From NCBI RefSeq assembly GCF_949987515.2, contig NC_082696.1, positions 59,177,447 to 59,241,446 of the forward strand: 64,000 bases of DNA, in the 5' to 3' direction. Below the pieces are notes generated by a model. It was not told where the DNA came from and did no database searches. It saw only the letters and a program-made list of their open reading frames with translations. The number at the start of each line of letters is the position of its first letter. Position 1 is the first letter of the stretch. This stretch comes from Delphinus delphis. Lineage: Eukaryota; Chordata; Mammalia; Artiodactyla; Delphinidae. A program made the translations under genes and the position numbers. Of the stretch, positions 36,918-49,122 are shown piece after piece.

Positions 36918-39900
36918 TTTAGGAACTGCAGAAATTTGCTTCAAACCAGGGCAGTGGTTACTGAAGTGGGATCCACAGAACAGTAGTTCTGTAAAATGCT
37001 TAATGACAACAAAACATAGGTTGTGAGGTAAAACACTCTGGATAACACTGCACATTATAACCTCCCTTGAAATTTCACATGTATTAATATTCCAATACAC
37101 ATTAAAGGCTCAGCCAACTTCCCCAGTAGAGAAACAAGTTTAATTTTGTTAAATTCTGCAGTAGGTATGGAGATGCATCACTCAGCTCCCCTTACAAGGA
37201 AATATGTGCTCCCAGCTGCAGGGAGCATGTCCAGCAGACAGCCCCAGCCTTCAGCTGTGGGGCAACACCCTTCTGTTGTTTGGACCAGAGTCCTGCCATG
37301 CTAAATCAATGCAGCGCACTCTGACAAGCAATCCATGCTGGTCAGCATCCCTCCAGGTGTGCTGTTGCTTCATCCCAGCAGGCATCTCGGCATCCCATTC
37401 CACTTCTTCCTCTGTCCTGTCAGACTTGCCTCCTCCCTTTCTTTGCACAAGTGTTGATCTCCCAAATTCTGTCTCAGAGTCTGAATCTGCCCAACCTGAA
37501 ACAACTATGCTCCTAATCTAACAACTTAGTTTGACCACATGATGCATTCCCTAGCACCTGCTTTGGGGAAAGCTGAAATAAAGGTTTGGAGGCAAAAAGT
37601 TCCTTTCCCAAGACTAATGCACAGGTTGCGCTAAATCTATTCTGAAAAAATTGACTCTTTAACTCTGCATCTCTGAGTTGTCCAGTAGAGAAATCAATGG
37701 ACTTTTCTCTCCTTGACCTCATAACCTTTATAATTTTACTGCAAGCATCATCTAAATTTTTTCCTCTTGAATTAGAGATGTAATTTTGTGGCAAAAGTCC
37801 TTTATATTTCAGTTTTAAATGTTCTTTAAATTTTAATTCTAAAAAGTATAACATCCAAATAGTCACTCTTCCCCGGACAAATTATTGTCATCAAATGTGG
37901 AACATGTGACCTAAAGTTGAAACATTTTAATAGATGTAAAAAGAGTCCAAAACATAAATATTTACCAGAACAAATTAAAATTCTTGCATCCTGCTGCTTT
38001 TATATATGATCTTTAATAAAGAAAAGAAATTATTCATCTTTTCTTGTTCTGAATTTTAGATAGGTCATGTTACGACAAGATGAAGACAAGTTGTAAACAC
38101 ACTAAGTATATATTTAGTGGTATTTAAGATATGGTTACACTTAAGGTTTGAAATAAGGTTAATTTTAATGATCATTATTTTATGTAAATGCTTTGAATTT
38201 TTCAGTTCTGAAGTTTATTTGGGGTTATATATGAGATGACTTTTTTCAAATGTCTAGTGAACAATTTCCCCAATACAATGAACACTGTTACCATTGCTAG
38301 CTAATAATAGACATTTTCTATCTCCAAGTTGTATAGACATGTTCTATCTCCAATTGTATACACATTTATTAAGCATGAACATATTATACAGAACATGTAT
38401 TTAGAGCTTTCAGCCAAAAGTAAACAAAGAAATGAAATAAATGAACCAGAATGACTACAAAACAACAACAAAAAAAACCATGAGATTCAACCATAGTACC
38501 AGAGTAGAGAAGGTGGGTGTGGTGACAATGGCCATTTCTCTAATATCAGTAGAACTTCAATTTCCTTTCATTTTTGGAGAAAGGGTGGAGTCTCAACACT
38601 TTGAACACATTTTGTCATGAAGGCAAAAAGGGATGCTAAATGGATTTCCTCAAGCTTACATCATACAGTCTATGCTGCTAGGTGTACCAGTCATACAGTT
38701 GCAAGTAAGCTAATGAAGAAATTAAATCACTTTCCTTTTTTTGTCTCTTCCTTAAAGAGGTTGCATTTTGTGCTGACAGTGCATAGCTGATAAAATAGCA
38801 ATTTTTGAAAAGCTTGCTCATTTAGCTACTCTCAGAACCCCTGCTGACATCACTGACATTTTCTCCAAATATGCAAATACTGAAAGTCACTTTCTAAGAT
38901 GCATGCATATATTTCCAAAAATGTTATTATTTTATGATCAACTAGGCATAAATGCAGAGGCAGACTAGTTTACTGGCTTTGTAATGCCACATTCATGAAA
39001 TGACTTTTTTTTAAAATGAGGTTTCATAGGAATCTGTCACAGCCTCATAGATCTTTAAAGGTGAGTTATTCCTTTTATATAGAGTGGGGGTTATTTTAAG
39101 GCCTTCCCATTATATAAACATAAAAATAGGAGTAAAAGCCCATAAGCTCAGCAAACTCAAAACTGGGTGACAATGGCAATATTATCATTAAACTCAACAC
39201 ACAACTTTTAAAATATAATGCACATGCAGTGGGCACGAATACTATCTTATTTAAATGTCTGTATTAAGCACAACCACTCTCTGCTAGAAATAGGGAAAAA
39301 ACAAACAAGTCATATTCATCAAAGTAATTGTGTAGGTACTTTCAGTACCAAAATGCCTAGAATGAAGGATTGAACTGCTAACGGCAGCAGTGACAGCCAT
39401 GAATCATGGTAGGCTACTCCGGGGCCTTTACCACCATAAAACAAAAGATGTAGATGAAAAATGCTGCAATTAAGTGATTTGATTTCTGCCCCCTTTTTCC
39501 AACTGCATTCGTGCATGGCTGCACAGCAAAGATTGATGGGAAAAATTACTCTACGTGATCTCTGACAGAGCCTTGGAACAATTCTATAAGGGAGAAACAT
39601 ACAAATCAAACCAGCTTTCTTGTATTCAAACAAAATAATACATATAAAGCAAATACTTTAGCCTATATCCAAAGCACCAAAATTTGCATGCACACATAAA
39701 TTGTTGAGAAATGCTCTGCTATCAAAACCAAACTCATGGATTTTCCAGCTAGTTGGGTTATACTGATATTTGTTTAAATAAATGTTCAATCAGTACTGCT
39801 GAGTGGCATCCTCAATATGTCTGTGCACCGAGAACAAATTACAGATACAAATTTGTGGAGGTAAAACATTCTTATCTTTTATATCAATAAATGATTAATG

Positions 39901-40724
39901 AAAATACACACAAAATAAAATAATAGAAAATTTCACTGACTGTACAACTCCCCTGTCATTATAGTCATTTAGAAGGGCATTTTTAGTGGGTATTCACAAC
40001 TCAGTTGGGGTCCTACATACAAAAGAATCAGATTTGAACACCAGGGAGTATTTTACTGTGGTTGGTATGTACATTTAAAAGATGTGAAATTTGCAACATT
40101 CACTGAATAAAATAAACAATACTGCTCATATGAAGAAAGGTATTTCTTCTTATCAGAGGCTAAAGTGAAATTACGTGGGTTTCATTTCCTGAGGAGAGAT
40201 GGTCACTCAACTGCAGTTTACTGTAAGAAATGTACAATTAATTTAATTTGAATTTATACAATAGAATTGCCCCCTCCATCAAAAGGGAAAAACATGTGTA
40301 TACTTGACTTTGTTATGTGTACCGAGGCTATATTTAATCGCTGCTAGTATAGTGATGTTGAATTGGGTAATTTCTTACATTCTATCTGTAGACCTTTACA
40401 TATCTGTCTTTCAAGTATTGTGGTATTTTAAATAATGAGTTAGAGGTAGATTTTGCAAGACAGTAAATATTTTCACTTCTTCTATTGATTTCTGCCTCGT
40501 CAGGACTCTAAAAATATGTTGTACTGAAACTAGTATTTTACTATGGCTTTTCAGGGAGTTACCTTAAAAAAATGTGTAGCCACTGCTTATGTGCTTAATT
40601 GTTGTGGTTCTTTCATTGTCTAACAAGATAGGAAACCCCAGGGTCCCAGGGCCAGAACTCATTAGTGGATTTTCTGACTTTAATAATGAGGAAATCTGTG
40701 ACATACCAGCATGGTTTGATAAAA

Positions 40725-40925
40725 TATCACAGACTCGGAAATCAGGAGACCTGCATTCGCCACTAATTAATATTAGGTCGAACTATATGAAATCACTATT
40801 TTTGTAGGTCAAAAACAGCTGGCTATCACAATTATCGATACAAGTGGTTCAACCTATATTACTTTGGTATAGGGTAAGCACTCAGCTTCAATTTCCTCAC
40901 GTGTAAGCAGGCAAAGTGACCATTT
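40725..40925 (+). mobile_element. MIR-like remnant
   Basis: 'aaatcaggagacctgcattcgccactaatt' type core and 'cagcttcaatttcctcacg' resemble MIR segments separated by unrelated sequence. Weak. Confidence 0.4.
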
Positions 40926-41875
40926 CTTATTCCTACAAGTAAGTATTTACTTAATATACGTTATTCAAATTTTACATTTTTATCTTCATCTGGTTGGTAA
41001 ATAAATCTTATACTTTACCAATGATCACTAAATGTCAACAATTATTATGAATTCACTAAGTATCTTAAGATGTAATTAAGATATACATTAAGTATCTTCA
41101 GTACGTATTTTGTAAGTAATCAAGGTAAATCTAACTCTATAATAAATTCATTCAGTGAAATTTCTTCAAGAATTCATTTAGTCCTTCCATTTATAAATGG
41201 GTTTTTAGTGTATTTATTGGGACACTTGAAAGACTTTTCATTTAATTTTTAATAGACCATCCCTTTCTTGTATAAAAACAAGAAGTATAAGTAGAAAAAA
41301 TCATGCCTGAAGACGAAATGGAAATTTAAATATAATCATGATAAATGTGCTGTAACTGAGCTAAAGATTTGGCTCTGAGCTTCCTGGAAGACTGAGTAAA
41401 GAGGGAAATAATGTTGATGTCTTTTTATATGTTTTATCTTTTATGTTTAGATTCTTAAGGTCAGGAGGCATACCCTCTAATTCATTTGGATATTCTAAAG
41501 TAATCACCCCTCCTTTTTCTCCTCCTTCTATTCACCATTTTTCTTCTACAATGAGACTCTTGGCAGCAACTAAATAGATCAGTATAGAAAGCTATATTCT
41601 ATAGAGAATTATCATTATTACATTACTTAATATTTTACATTTTGGGACATAGTGGTATATGTGAAAATGCTTGCAATATAACCATGTACTGAAGATAGGG
41701 TCAATATAACCTTTAAATACTCAGCCTCCTGATAGCAATACATTTAAGTTATTTTGTAGAAATAACAAAACCATAGGGCTATCCTAAGAATTTTAGACTA
41801 TATCCATAATGTAAATGATAGTATCTACTAAAGCTAAAAAATGTAATATATAAAAATACCAATTTTATACTATTT

Positions 41876-42355
41876 TTATGTTTTTCAATAAGGTATAACT
41901 GACACACAACATACAATATTTTTTAAGTGTATAATTTGATAAAATTTTGGCATAAGCGCACAGGCATGAAACTATCACCACAATCAAAATAATGAACACA
42001 TGCATCACACCCAAGTCTCATCAAGCTCTTTTGCAATCTCTCCCACCTGCCTCCCTGTTCCTCTTACTGATGTGTCTTCCTGTGTTTGCATTTTTATAAC
42101 TTTTATACAAATGGAGTCATGTAGTATGTCTTCCTTTTTGTCTGGCTTCTTTCATTCAGTATAGTTATTCTGACACTCTTCCATGCTGTTGTGTTTATCA
42201 ACAGTTCACTCTTTGTCAATCTGAGTAGTGTTCCATTGTATGGATTCACCACTTTTTAAAAAAATCTGTTTACCTGTTGATGGGCATTTGGGTGGTTTCT
42301 AGTTTGGGCTATTACAAATAAAGCTGTTATGACCATTCGTATTTTCTCTTGATAC
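41876..42355 (-). mobile_element. Old L1M 3' portion (sense on minus strand)
   Basis: Antisense L1M 3' UTR and ORF2 end on the + strand: 'aaggtataactgacacacaa', 'actatcaccacaatcaaaat', 'tgttgatgggcatttgggtgg'. It joins directly to an oppositely oriented L1M piece at ~42355. Confidence 0.75.
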
Positions 42356-42810
42356 TGTTAAGAGAATGAAAAGTCACAGACTGGGAGAAAATATTTGCTA
42401 AGTATATATCTTCTAATGAACATGTATTCAGAATATATAAAGAAATCTCAAAACACAATGATAAGAAATCAAACTACCCATTAAAAATGGGTAAAAGATT
42501 TGAATAGGCACTTAACCAAAGAAGTTATACAGATGGCAAATAAGCACACATGAAGGTGCTAAAAATCATTAGTCATTAGGAAAATGTAAACTTAAATCAC
42601 AATAAGATATCACCTACTGGAATGGCTAAAATTAAAATGAATGGCCACACCAAGGGTTGGCAAGAATGTAGAAGAATTATCAATTTCCATACAATGCTGG
42701 TAGGAATGTAAAATGTTACAACCTCTTTGGAAAACAGCTTGACAGTTTCTTAAAAAGTTAAAGATATACCTATCACATGATTCAGAAATTAACTGTGAAA
42801 ACTGACTTTA
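42356..42810 (+). mobile_element. Old L1M 5' portion, inverted
   Basis: Sense L1M ORF2 C-terminal region: 'cagactgggagaaaatatttg', 'agaagttatacagatggcaa', 'aatgctggtaggaatg'. In L1 coordinates it ends shortly before the point where the minus-strand piece starts. The pair therefore fits one minus-oriented insertion whose 5' half was inverted. Confidence 0.75.
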
Positions 42811-42944
42811 TTAAAAGACTATCATTAGCAAGCTTGAGGCTAAGAGAGAATAATGCTTCTGGCATGGCATACTTTCTGTTAATGTTTACCTCCGTAACTT
42901 TATAACAATACAGACTTTATATACCATCTATATGTCATTGATTT

Positions 42945-43784
42945 CCAACTTTATGGCTTCTCCATCATACTCCAATGTACATCCAATGCTTACTTGATTA
43001 GCCCCTCAAAAGTAGTTTTCTTCTAGGTTCCCCATCTCAGGAAATAGTACTACGCACCTAGTTGCTTGACCCAAAATTCTAGAAATCATACTTGATGCCC
43101 TCCCCTCCCTCACTACTCCCCTCATTGTTCCCCATACCCAATCCATCAACAAGATCTGTTGTATTTACCTCCAAAATGTGTCCAGAATCTGTCCAGTTAT
43201 CTCCATTTCTGTTTAATACTTCCCTAGTGCAAATTTCCATTATCTCATTATATTGCTGTAATAAATTTCTAAGAGCTCTCTTTATATTTATTCAAATGCC
43301 TAATTTCTACAGTCTATCCTTCCTACAGCAGCCAGAAAACTCTTTTTAAAACCTAAATTAGATAATATCACTCCCCTTATTAAACCCTTAAATAGCTTTC
43401 CTTTCCAATTTCAATAAATCCAAACTCTTCACAAAAACCTAGGTCATCAAATTTTGGGCTCTTGCATACCCAACTCAACTCTCTCACTACTCCAGACACA
43501 ACTGGCTTTCTTTCTGCTCTTGGAACACTAAGCTCATTTGGGTGGTTACACCAGACCTAGTGCCCCCAGATCTTTTTTAGACCTGGCTCTTTTTTGTTTT
43601 TCAGTCATCAGTTCAAATATCTTCTCTCCAGTGAAGTTTCCCTGACTACCAAATCAAAATTAGCACTCCTCCATCACCCCTTATACTATTTTCTCATTCA
43701 ATTACCATGCTATCATATTAATTATTTTATTTTCTTGTATATTGTCCGTCTTGCTTCCTCTGGGACATTGTCAATATTATCAAA
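42945..43784 (+). mobile_element. L2 LINE, C-terminal and 3' region
   Basis: Long L2 copy: 'aatccatcaacaagatctgttg', 'cctccaaaatgtgtccagaatc', 'cagcagccagaaaactctttt', 'ctttctgctcttggaacac' and 'tccagtgaagtttccctgac' occur in L2 order. Open frames (43092-43349, 43594-43791) are incidental and too decayed to code. Confidence 0.75.
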
Positions 43785-45785
43785 ATATTGAAATCTTGTC
43801 AATATTGTTTATCCAGTGCTTAGGAAGTAGGGGGGACAAGTCAATTAATATTTAATGAAGAATTCTTTTTTGGAAGATACATTTGCATGGAAATTAAAGG
43901 TAATTTTACCTCCCAAATATCATTTTTTATGTGTTTATTTTGTAGTTTTATTTGCTTTACTTATGAGAAAAAATATAAAAGCTGAGGTTAAAAAGAAGAA
44001 AAAGAGAAACACACTAAATTTGAATGTGAAATTTTGCCATAGAGTAACAGGTCTTATACTTTTCATTTTAAGTAACTGGAAGGTTAGGGAACTGTCACTT
44101 GACATGGCAGTCATTCTGGGGAAGGACTAAAGCATAAAGCAGGCACTCATACTACAGTCTTCTGTCTCCATTAATCAAGTTTATAGCAGCCACATGTAGC
44201 ACCACCAGATGCTGGAATTTTTAGTACCTAGAAGATCTTGACTTTTTACCAGACACCCACTAACTGGGGGGTGGGGAGTGTAGGACGCATAGCAAGTTAC
44301 ACTATTTCTTTGTTTTCCACAAGGCATTAAATAACAGATTATTTGGTCAGCTTCTATAGCCCCAGGAACAAATATTTCCTTTAATTAGTCCTAGGAGCTT
44401 TGAATGTCACAGGACCTGATCCAAAGGAGAAAAATGACAGAATCCTACAAAAAAATAACTTTTCTTTTCAATGGGTGATAATTCTTAATGGTGACACTAT
44501 CCTGGAAAGTCATCCCTTCCTTCCTAAATGGCAGTTAATGTGGCATTCAGAAGAAAAGAAAATGACCCTTTCATGCAGAAGATATGAAAAAATGGAACCA
44601 GCAAAGTCAATGAATGTAAGTGACTTGCTGGCCATGGAAGTGAAAAAGCATCCTTAATGTATAGCCAGCCACAGAGCACACAGCTGGAGTGAAGAGGAGG
44701 GAAACATAAAGCAGGGACATGCAATGGCCACAGGAAAAGTAAGAGAGCCCAGGACAGTGGCCTCAATGAGAGGAAGTGGTGAGAGAATAATGGAGAAGAG
44801 TCCATTTAGTGTGCCATTTCCAGAGACAAATTGTGTAGGGAAAAGTGGAAGAAGGTGAAAGGGCTAGCAGTGAAAGCAGCAAAGACCTTGAACTGATAAA
44901 AATGGAACATTGAATAAAGGCAATCTATAAATTTCACCCTACTTCATGTGGGAAAATGGGCCAGAAGAGGCCTATTGAGAAAACCAAGCATAATTCATGT
45001 TATAAAGAGAGTTTAAAAGGGGAAATTAGCATCTGTACCACCCACACTCAGTTATGTTTAGCTTAATTGATTCATAAGTATGGCCATTAGTTTATACATG
45101 ATGTAAGATTTGCTTATCTATTATATAAACTCATTTTTAATTTAAGCTTAAATTTATAAACCTTATCAGATAATTGGCTATTTCCAATATAGTAGAGCTT
45201 TGAATACCAATCAAATGCCATGAAGAAAGGACAGAATATTCTTGATTTGATTTGCTATAACCCAACTTCCCTGACAGAGTAGAGAGGAGGAAAATAAATT
45301 GGAATATTGAAAAGGAATGAGTATAAATGAACAAAACGAAAAATACAAATTACAAATGAAGGAGAAAATGTTTCTTTTCTTTAGCATAGCACCAATAGGG
45401 AATATCTTACAGGAAGTATCAGAAGGAGCAGAAGAAAGTGGATAGGTTTTTCTTTGGAGCAGAAAGTAACCCAGACTCTCTGGGAGATTGAGAAACGTTT
45501 CTTTTCTCCTGGGTTTCTACTTCTCTAACTACATCAATCTATCCACCTACATCTATCTATCTAAAAAAAAAAGTCTAATTCTTTTAGAAATCAGATAGCT
45601 ACAAAAACCAAAGGGGTAATATAGAATTTACCTAGAGTTGGAGAATATGATTTGGAAAATTAAATGAAACAAGAGCGAAAGATTATCTTAATTTCAAAGA
45701 TTGTCTACTAAAAGTTCCAAATTGCCTCAATTCATTTTCTTTTTATGTAGTAAACTCACACCAACTTACAGTCAATGAAGTAAAA
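43785..45785. other. No recognisable repeat; one weak exon-like segment
   Basis: At 44535-44615 an open stretch lies between an acceptor-like ...ttcctaaatggcag and a donor gtaagtgac, reading LMWHSEEKKM onward. Its phase does not fit between exons A and B, so I do not join it to them. Otherwise nothing is recognised. A tcta-type run lies near 45530-45560. Confidence 0.4.
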
Positions 45786-45875
45786 ACATATTCAATATTC
45801 ACTCAACAAACATTTACTGAACCTTCTCTTTAAGAGGATATGCTTGGCCCTATGTTCAGGACCATAATTCCCTTG
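45786..45875 (-). mobile_element. L2-like remnant
   Basis: 'ttcactcaacaaacatttactga' type sequence followed by 'ggccctatgttcagg' resembles the antisense L2 3' end. Short. Confidence 0.4.
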
Positions 45876-46904
45876 GAGAGGAAGCAAAGAATTTTGATTC
45901 CATTCCATATCCCATAAACTGAAATGTAGCATTTATATTCCCAGTGTGGATATGAAGCCCCCAACACAAAATTATAGTTTTCATCACAGATTATCGCTCA
46001 AAACTCTTCAGGCTTTACTTTTTAATGCATTCTAGTATATAAAATTTAAGGTCTTCAGTAACTTCAAATAGATTTAATGAAAAAATGTTATTCAATTAGT
46101 TTCTTTTAGTATATTTGATCCATGATATTCAGAATACTAATTAATGAGTTTTTAAAATGTAAGGACTCAGGAATTTAATAACGTGAAACTTCTTTTACTG
46201 AAAAATAAAACTATGGCTATATTCACTATAGTTTGATAGTTCGTATGATGTAATTATTACTTTTAAGTTCACATGTCTTAAAATCTGATGTAAATGGCTT
46301 CACGGAAATAATATTTTAGCTTGTAAATTCATTATTTTAAAATTTACTATACTTCAGGAGTTAAGCTGAAGATCAGCCAAAATCCACATTGTTTTCCAGT
46401 CATATAGTCTAAATATATAATAAAATGTATAATGTCATTTTATCTCAAACATTTCACATTTAGTGGTTGTAAGTTATATACTAACCAATCTTGTATGAGT
46501 AAATGCATAGTGTTAAAATGTGACTTTTTAAACTAAACATATTTAAGAGAGTATGTAACATTAAGAGGATCAGTCTTTAAGATTTTTAGAGTAGGGATAA
46601 ATATAAATGAAACTTAAGAGCTTAATTTTTACAACTTCTCAAATATACCGAATTAAACAAATTTCCTTTATTTAAAAAAATTGTTTATTCTTTTTATCAT
46701 CAGTTCTATAGTACATTTAAATATAACCTACGTATTTCCTGGAAAAAGTCAAAAGTTTACAATTATTTTTAGTGAAAATAATTAACTTTCTTGAAAACTA
46801 TTTCCCTTCTAAAAATATAGATACACAATTTATACAACTGAAGTTATGAGTGATAGATTAGCATTATTATTAAAGAATTATACATACCTTGGACAAGAAA
46901 TATT
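45876..46904. other. No recognisable feature
   Basis: AT-rich DNA with no gene or clear repeat. Confidence 0.5.
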
Positions 46905-47130
46905 AACATTAATAGCTACCATTTATTATGTGCCTACTAAGTCCCAGGCCTTATCCCAGGCCCTTTGCATATATCATTATTAATACTCACAACAGCCCCG
47001 CAAGGTATAGTTTCTTTTTTCATTTTTACAGCTGGTACAACTGTGCTTCAGTCCAGGTAAGCACTTGCACGAAGCCAAACAAGTGGAATAGCTGGAATTC
47101 AACCTCAAACCTCTGTCACTTCTGTCTGGG
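46905..47130 (-). mobile_element. MIR SINE
   Basis: Antisense MIR: 'accatttattatgtgcctac', 'tactcacaacagccccgcaag', 'catttttacagctggtacaa', 'ggaatagctggaattcaacc'. Confidence 0.85.
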
Positions 47131-47494
47131 AGCTTTGACTGTATTTATCTATGATAAATTACATGCAGATATGCTTCCTAATTTTTCAAAATTCACTGTC
47201 AATTAAAATGTTTTCAAAAAGAACATCTGACAACAAAACCAGCCACAGGCTTCATTAAAGTACTGAGACATTTGGGGACCATGCTGCTGATATTAACAAT
47301 GCCCAAAGTTTGAATTTTAAAACTTCACTGTTTGTAGTATAATCATGTCAGTTGAGACAGAAGTGATTCCAATTTCATTTTTAAACATGTGTTTCAGACT
47401 ACTTTTGAAAAACAAGGGGTAGCTGTACTGGGTAACTACTGTGTGATACCCACTCCAGTAGAAAGTTATACTTACACTTAATAATACAAATATA

Positions 47495-47720
47495 CACATT
47501 TCTTGAATGCTTACTGTGGGTGGCTAAGTGCTTCAAATGCATTATTTAACTTTTATAACAACCTGTGAGAAATACTGTTATCATGATTTTACAGGTAAGT
47601 AAACTGAAGCACATAGGCATTCATCAGTTTACCCATAGCCAAGTAGCTAATGGGTAGAAAGGATAAGTTTAGATTCCATATTTGCCCATCTCCAAAGTCC
47701 AACACTCACCACTAATCTAT
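47495..47720 (-). mobile_element. MIR SINE
   Basis: Antisense MIR: 'ttgaatgcttactgtggg', 'ttataacaacctgtgaga', 'attttacaggtaagtaaactg'. The apparent gtaagt donor in it is MIR sequence, not a splice site. Confidence 0.85.
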
Positions 47721-48059
47721 CCTGCTCTACATACAGTGGCCTTTAGAAGTGGACATTATTCAAGTTTCTACACACGGTCTAGGGTATGGGCCTGTGATCA
47801 TACCTAGCTGTGGGCTGAGCCTATAGTAAGAAAGGCAGTGGCTGCAGCCGTGTCTTGGCTTCTTGCCACACTTCAACTCAGGGAAAATTCATTTTTTCAC
47901 TTCAAAAGTGAACTGCATTAGGTAATCTCTAATATCCACTAAAGCAATAAGAGTATTAAGATCCTATTAATACATTTTATTTATGTCACTGAACATTGTA
48001 GCTAAAAGTATAACCAAAGTTTTGTTGTTGTTTTGCTATTACTTCTGTCCCTCTCCATA

Positions 48060-48300
48060 GGCACTGTAGAGGTTTTAAGCATGAACAGACTGGAGACGCA
48101 GAGAACTGGATCCTAACTCCCACCCTGTTCTACTAAGGCATGCGTGACCTTGGGGAAGCCGCCCAGCCTGTCTGTGCTTCTGTTTGTTAATCTGTAACAG
48201 GAAGAAAATACCAGTACCTATCCCAAAGGATTGTGTGAGAAAAAATATATATAAAAGTGCTTGGCACAGAGTAAACTCAATAAAAGTTAACTATTATTAT
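48060..48300 (+). mobile_element. MIR SINE
   Basis: Sense MIR with 'catgcgtgaccttggggaagc', 'tctgtttgttaatctgtaac' and 'aagtgcttggcacagagtaa'. Well preserved for its class. Confidence 0.87.
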
Positions 48301-48424
48301 TTGGAATTATTATTATGTTATGAGACTGAGAGGTTATATTATACAATTTATGTTTAATTGCTAAAAAATTCACAAGAAAAGTAATTAGGGAAAAATATTC
48401 ACTGCTAGTACACTCTGGATGAAA

Positions 48425-48530
48425 TTTTAAATTATATTTATATATGTATATATGTGCATGTGTATTACACACGTGTGTCCATGTATATGTGTGTATGTAC
48501 ACATGTAACACATATACACATTCCCCTAGC
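48425..48530. repeat. Degenerate TA/TG/CA low-complexity tract
   Basis: Interrupted tatata, tgtgt and cacaca runs. Confidence 0.8.
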
Positions 48531-49021
48531 ATTAAACATCTACTTAAACATTCAGTTTTTACTTGCATTTTGGTCTCTTTTTTCTCCAGTATTTTTAGAT
48601 GGTATGGCTGACAAGATCAGCATCAGACTTAGATAGAATGATAATATGCAAAAGCACACAGAATTCTCACATGTATAAATGCTGTCTAGTTATTTTAAGA
48701 TGTTTCGTGGAAACTACTAAAGTGGTAGGGATGGGACAATGATGCATCAACTGAATTAATCACTATCATCACTCTTCTAAAGAAAAAACAAAGCAACTTC
48801 AGCACACTCAATCATCAGGAACACGAAGAGAATGGAGCCGCATAAAGCCAAGGCTGGGTCCCCGTTCTTGGGTAGGCCATGTTGTTAAAAATTTGCTCCA
48901 CAGTTCCCGAACTCTGAAATTCCTCTTTACAAGTATCATGGAGGATTTTGTTTTTTTTTAAATTTGCTCTCTTGTTTGTTTTTTATTTGTTTTGTTTATT
49001 TGTTTGCTTCTTTACAAATAG

Positions 49022-49122
49022 AAAATGCAACTGTTTTACAGGACTGTGGAAAGCCTTGGAACCAGATATTTGAGTCTATCAATGAATTTTACCTGATGGT
49101 GAAACTCAAAATGATACAGACA
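49022..49122 (+). CDS. Candidate coding exon B of an unrecognised split gene
   Basis: A 101-bp segment after a ~55-base T-rich tract and acceptor ...ttctttacaaatag (AG at 49020-49021), followed by donor gtaagtttc at 49123. Two frames have stops; the third is open for two bases plus 33 codons. It starts NATVLQDCGKPWNQIF and contains an N-A-T glycosylation-type sequon and one cysteine. It ends at a codon boundary, matching exon C, which starts at one. The start phase matches exon A. An open frame continues past the donor into the intron to ~49206, which is not unusual. I do not recognise the family. Confidence 0.45.

Larger units (their letters stand above)
32869..41875. other. Repeat-poor block, left part
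   Basis: No young SINE or L1 is present. Contents are candidate exon A (33288-33353), a GAAA run, a purine tract, a doubtful MIR at 40725-40925, and otherwise unrecognised sequence. Open frames at 34689-35033, 35145-35471, 36780-37100, 37204-37521, 37513-37866 and 39319-39633 (85-117 codons) have no known domain and no good splice pairs. 37200-37520 is higher in GC than its surroundings and may be an ancient repeat I cannot place. Confidence 0.5.

Noticed and set aside
37513..37866. 117-codon minus-strand frame as an exon or retroviral remnant
   Set aside because: No motif of any retroviral or cellular family recognised; no flanking LTRs or splice pair.
39042..39071. Short exon-like piece before a gtgagt donor
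   Set aside because: Only ~31 bp, and its phase does not fit the candidate gene.
40880..40935. Exon-like stretch before a gtaagt site
   Set aside because: Overlaps a MIR-like remnant and its end phase does not fit exon B.
47575..47605. gtaagt donor-like site
   Set aside because: It is part of an antisense MIR copy.
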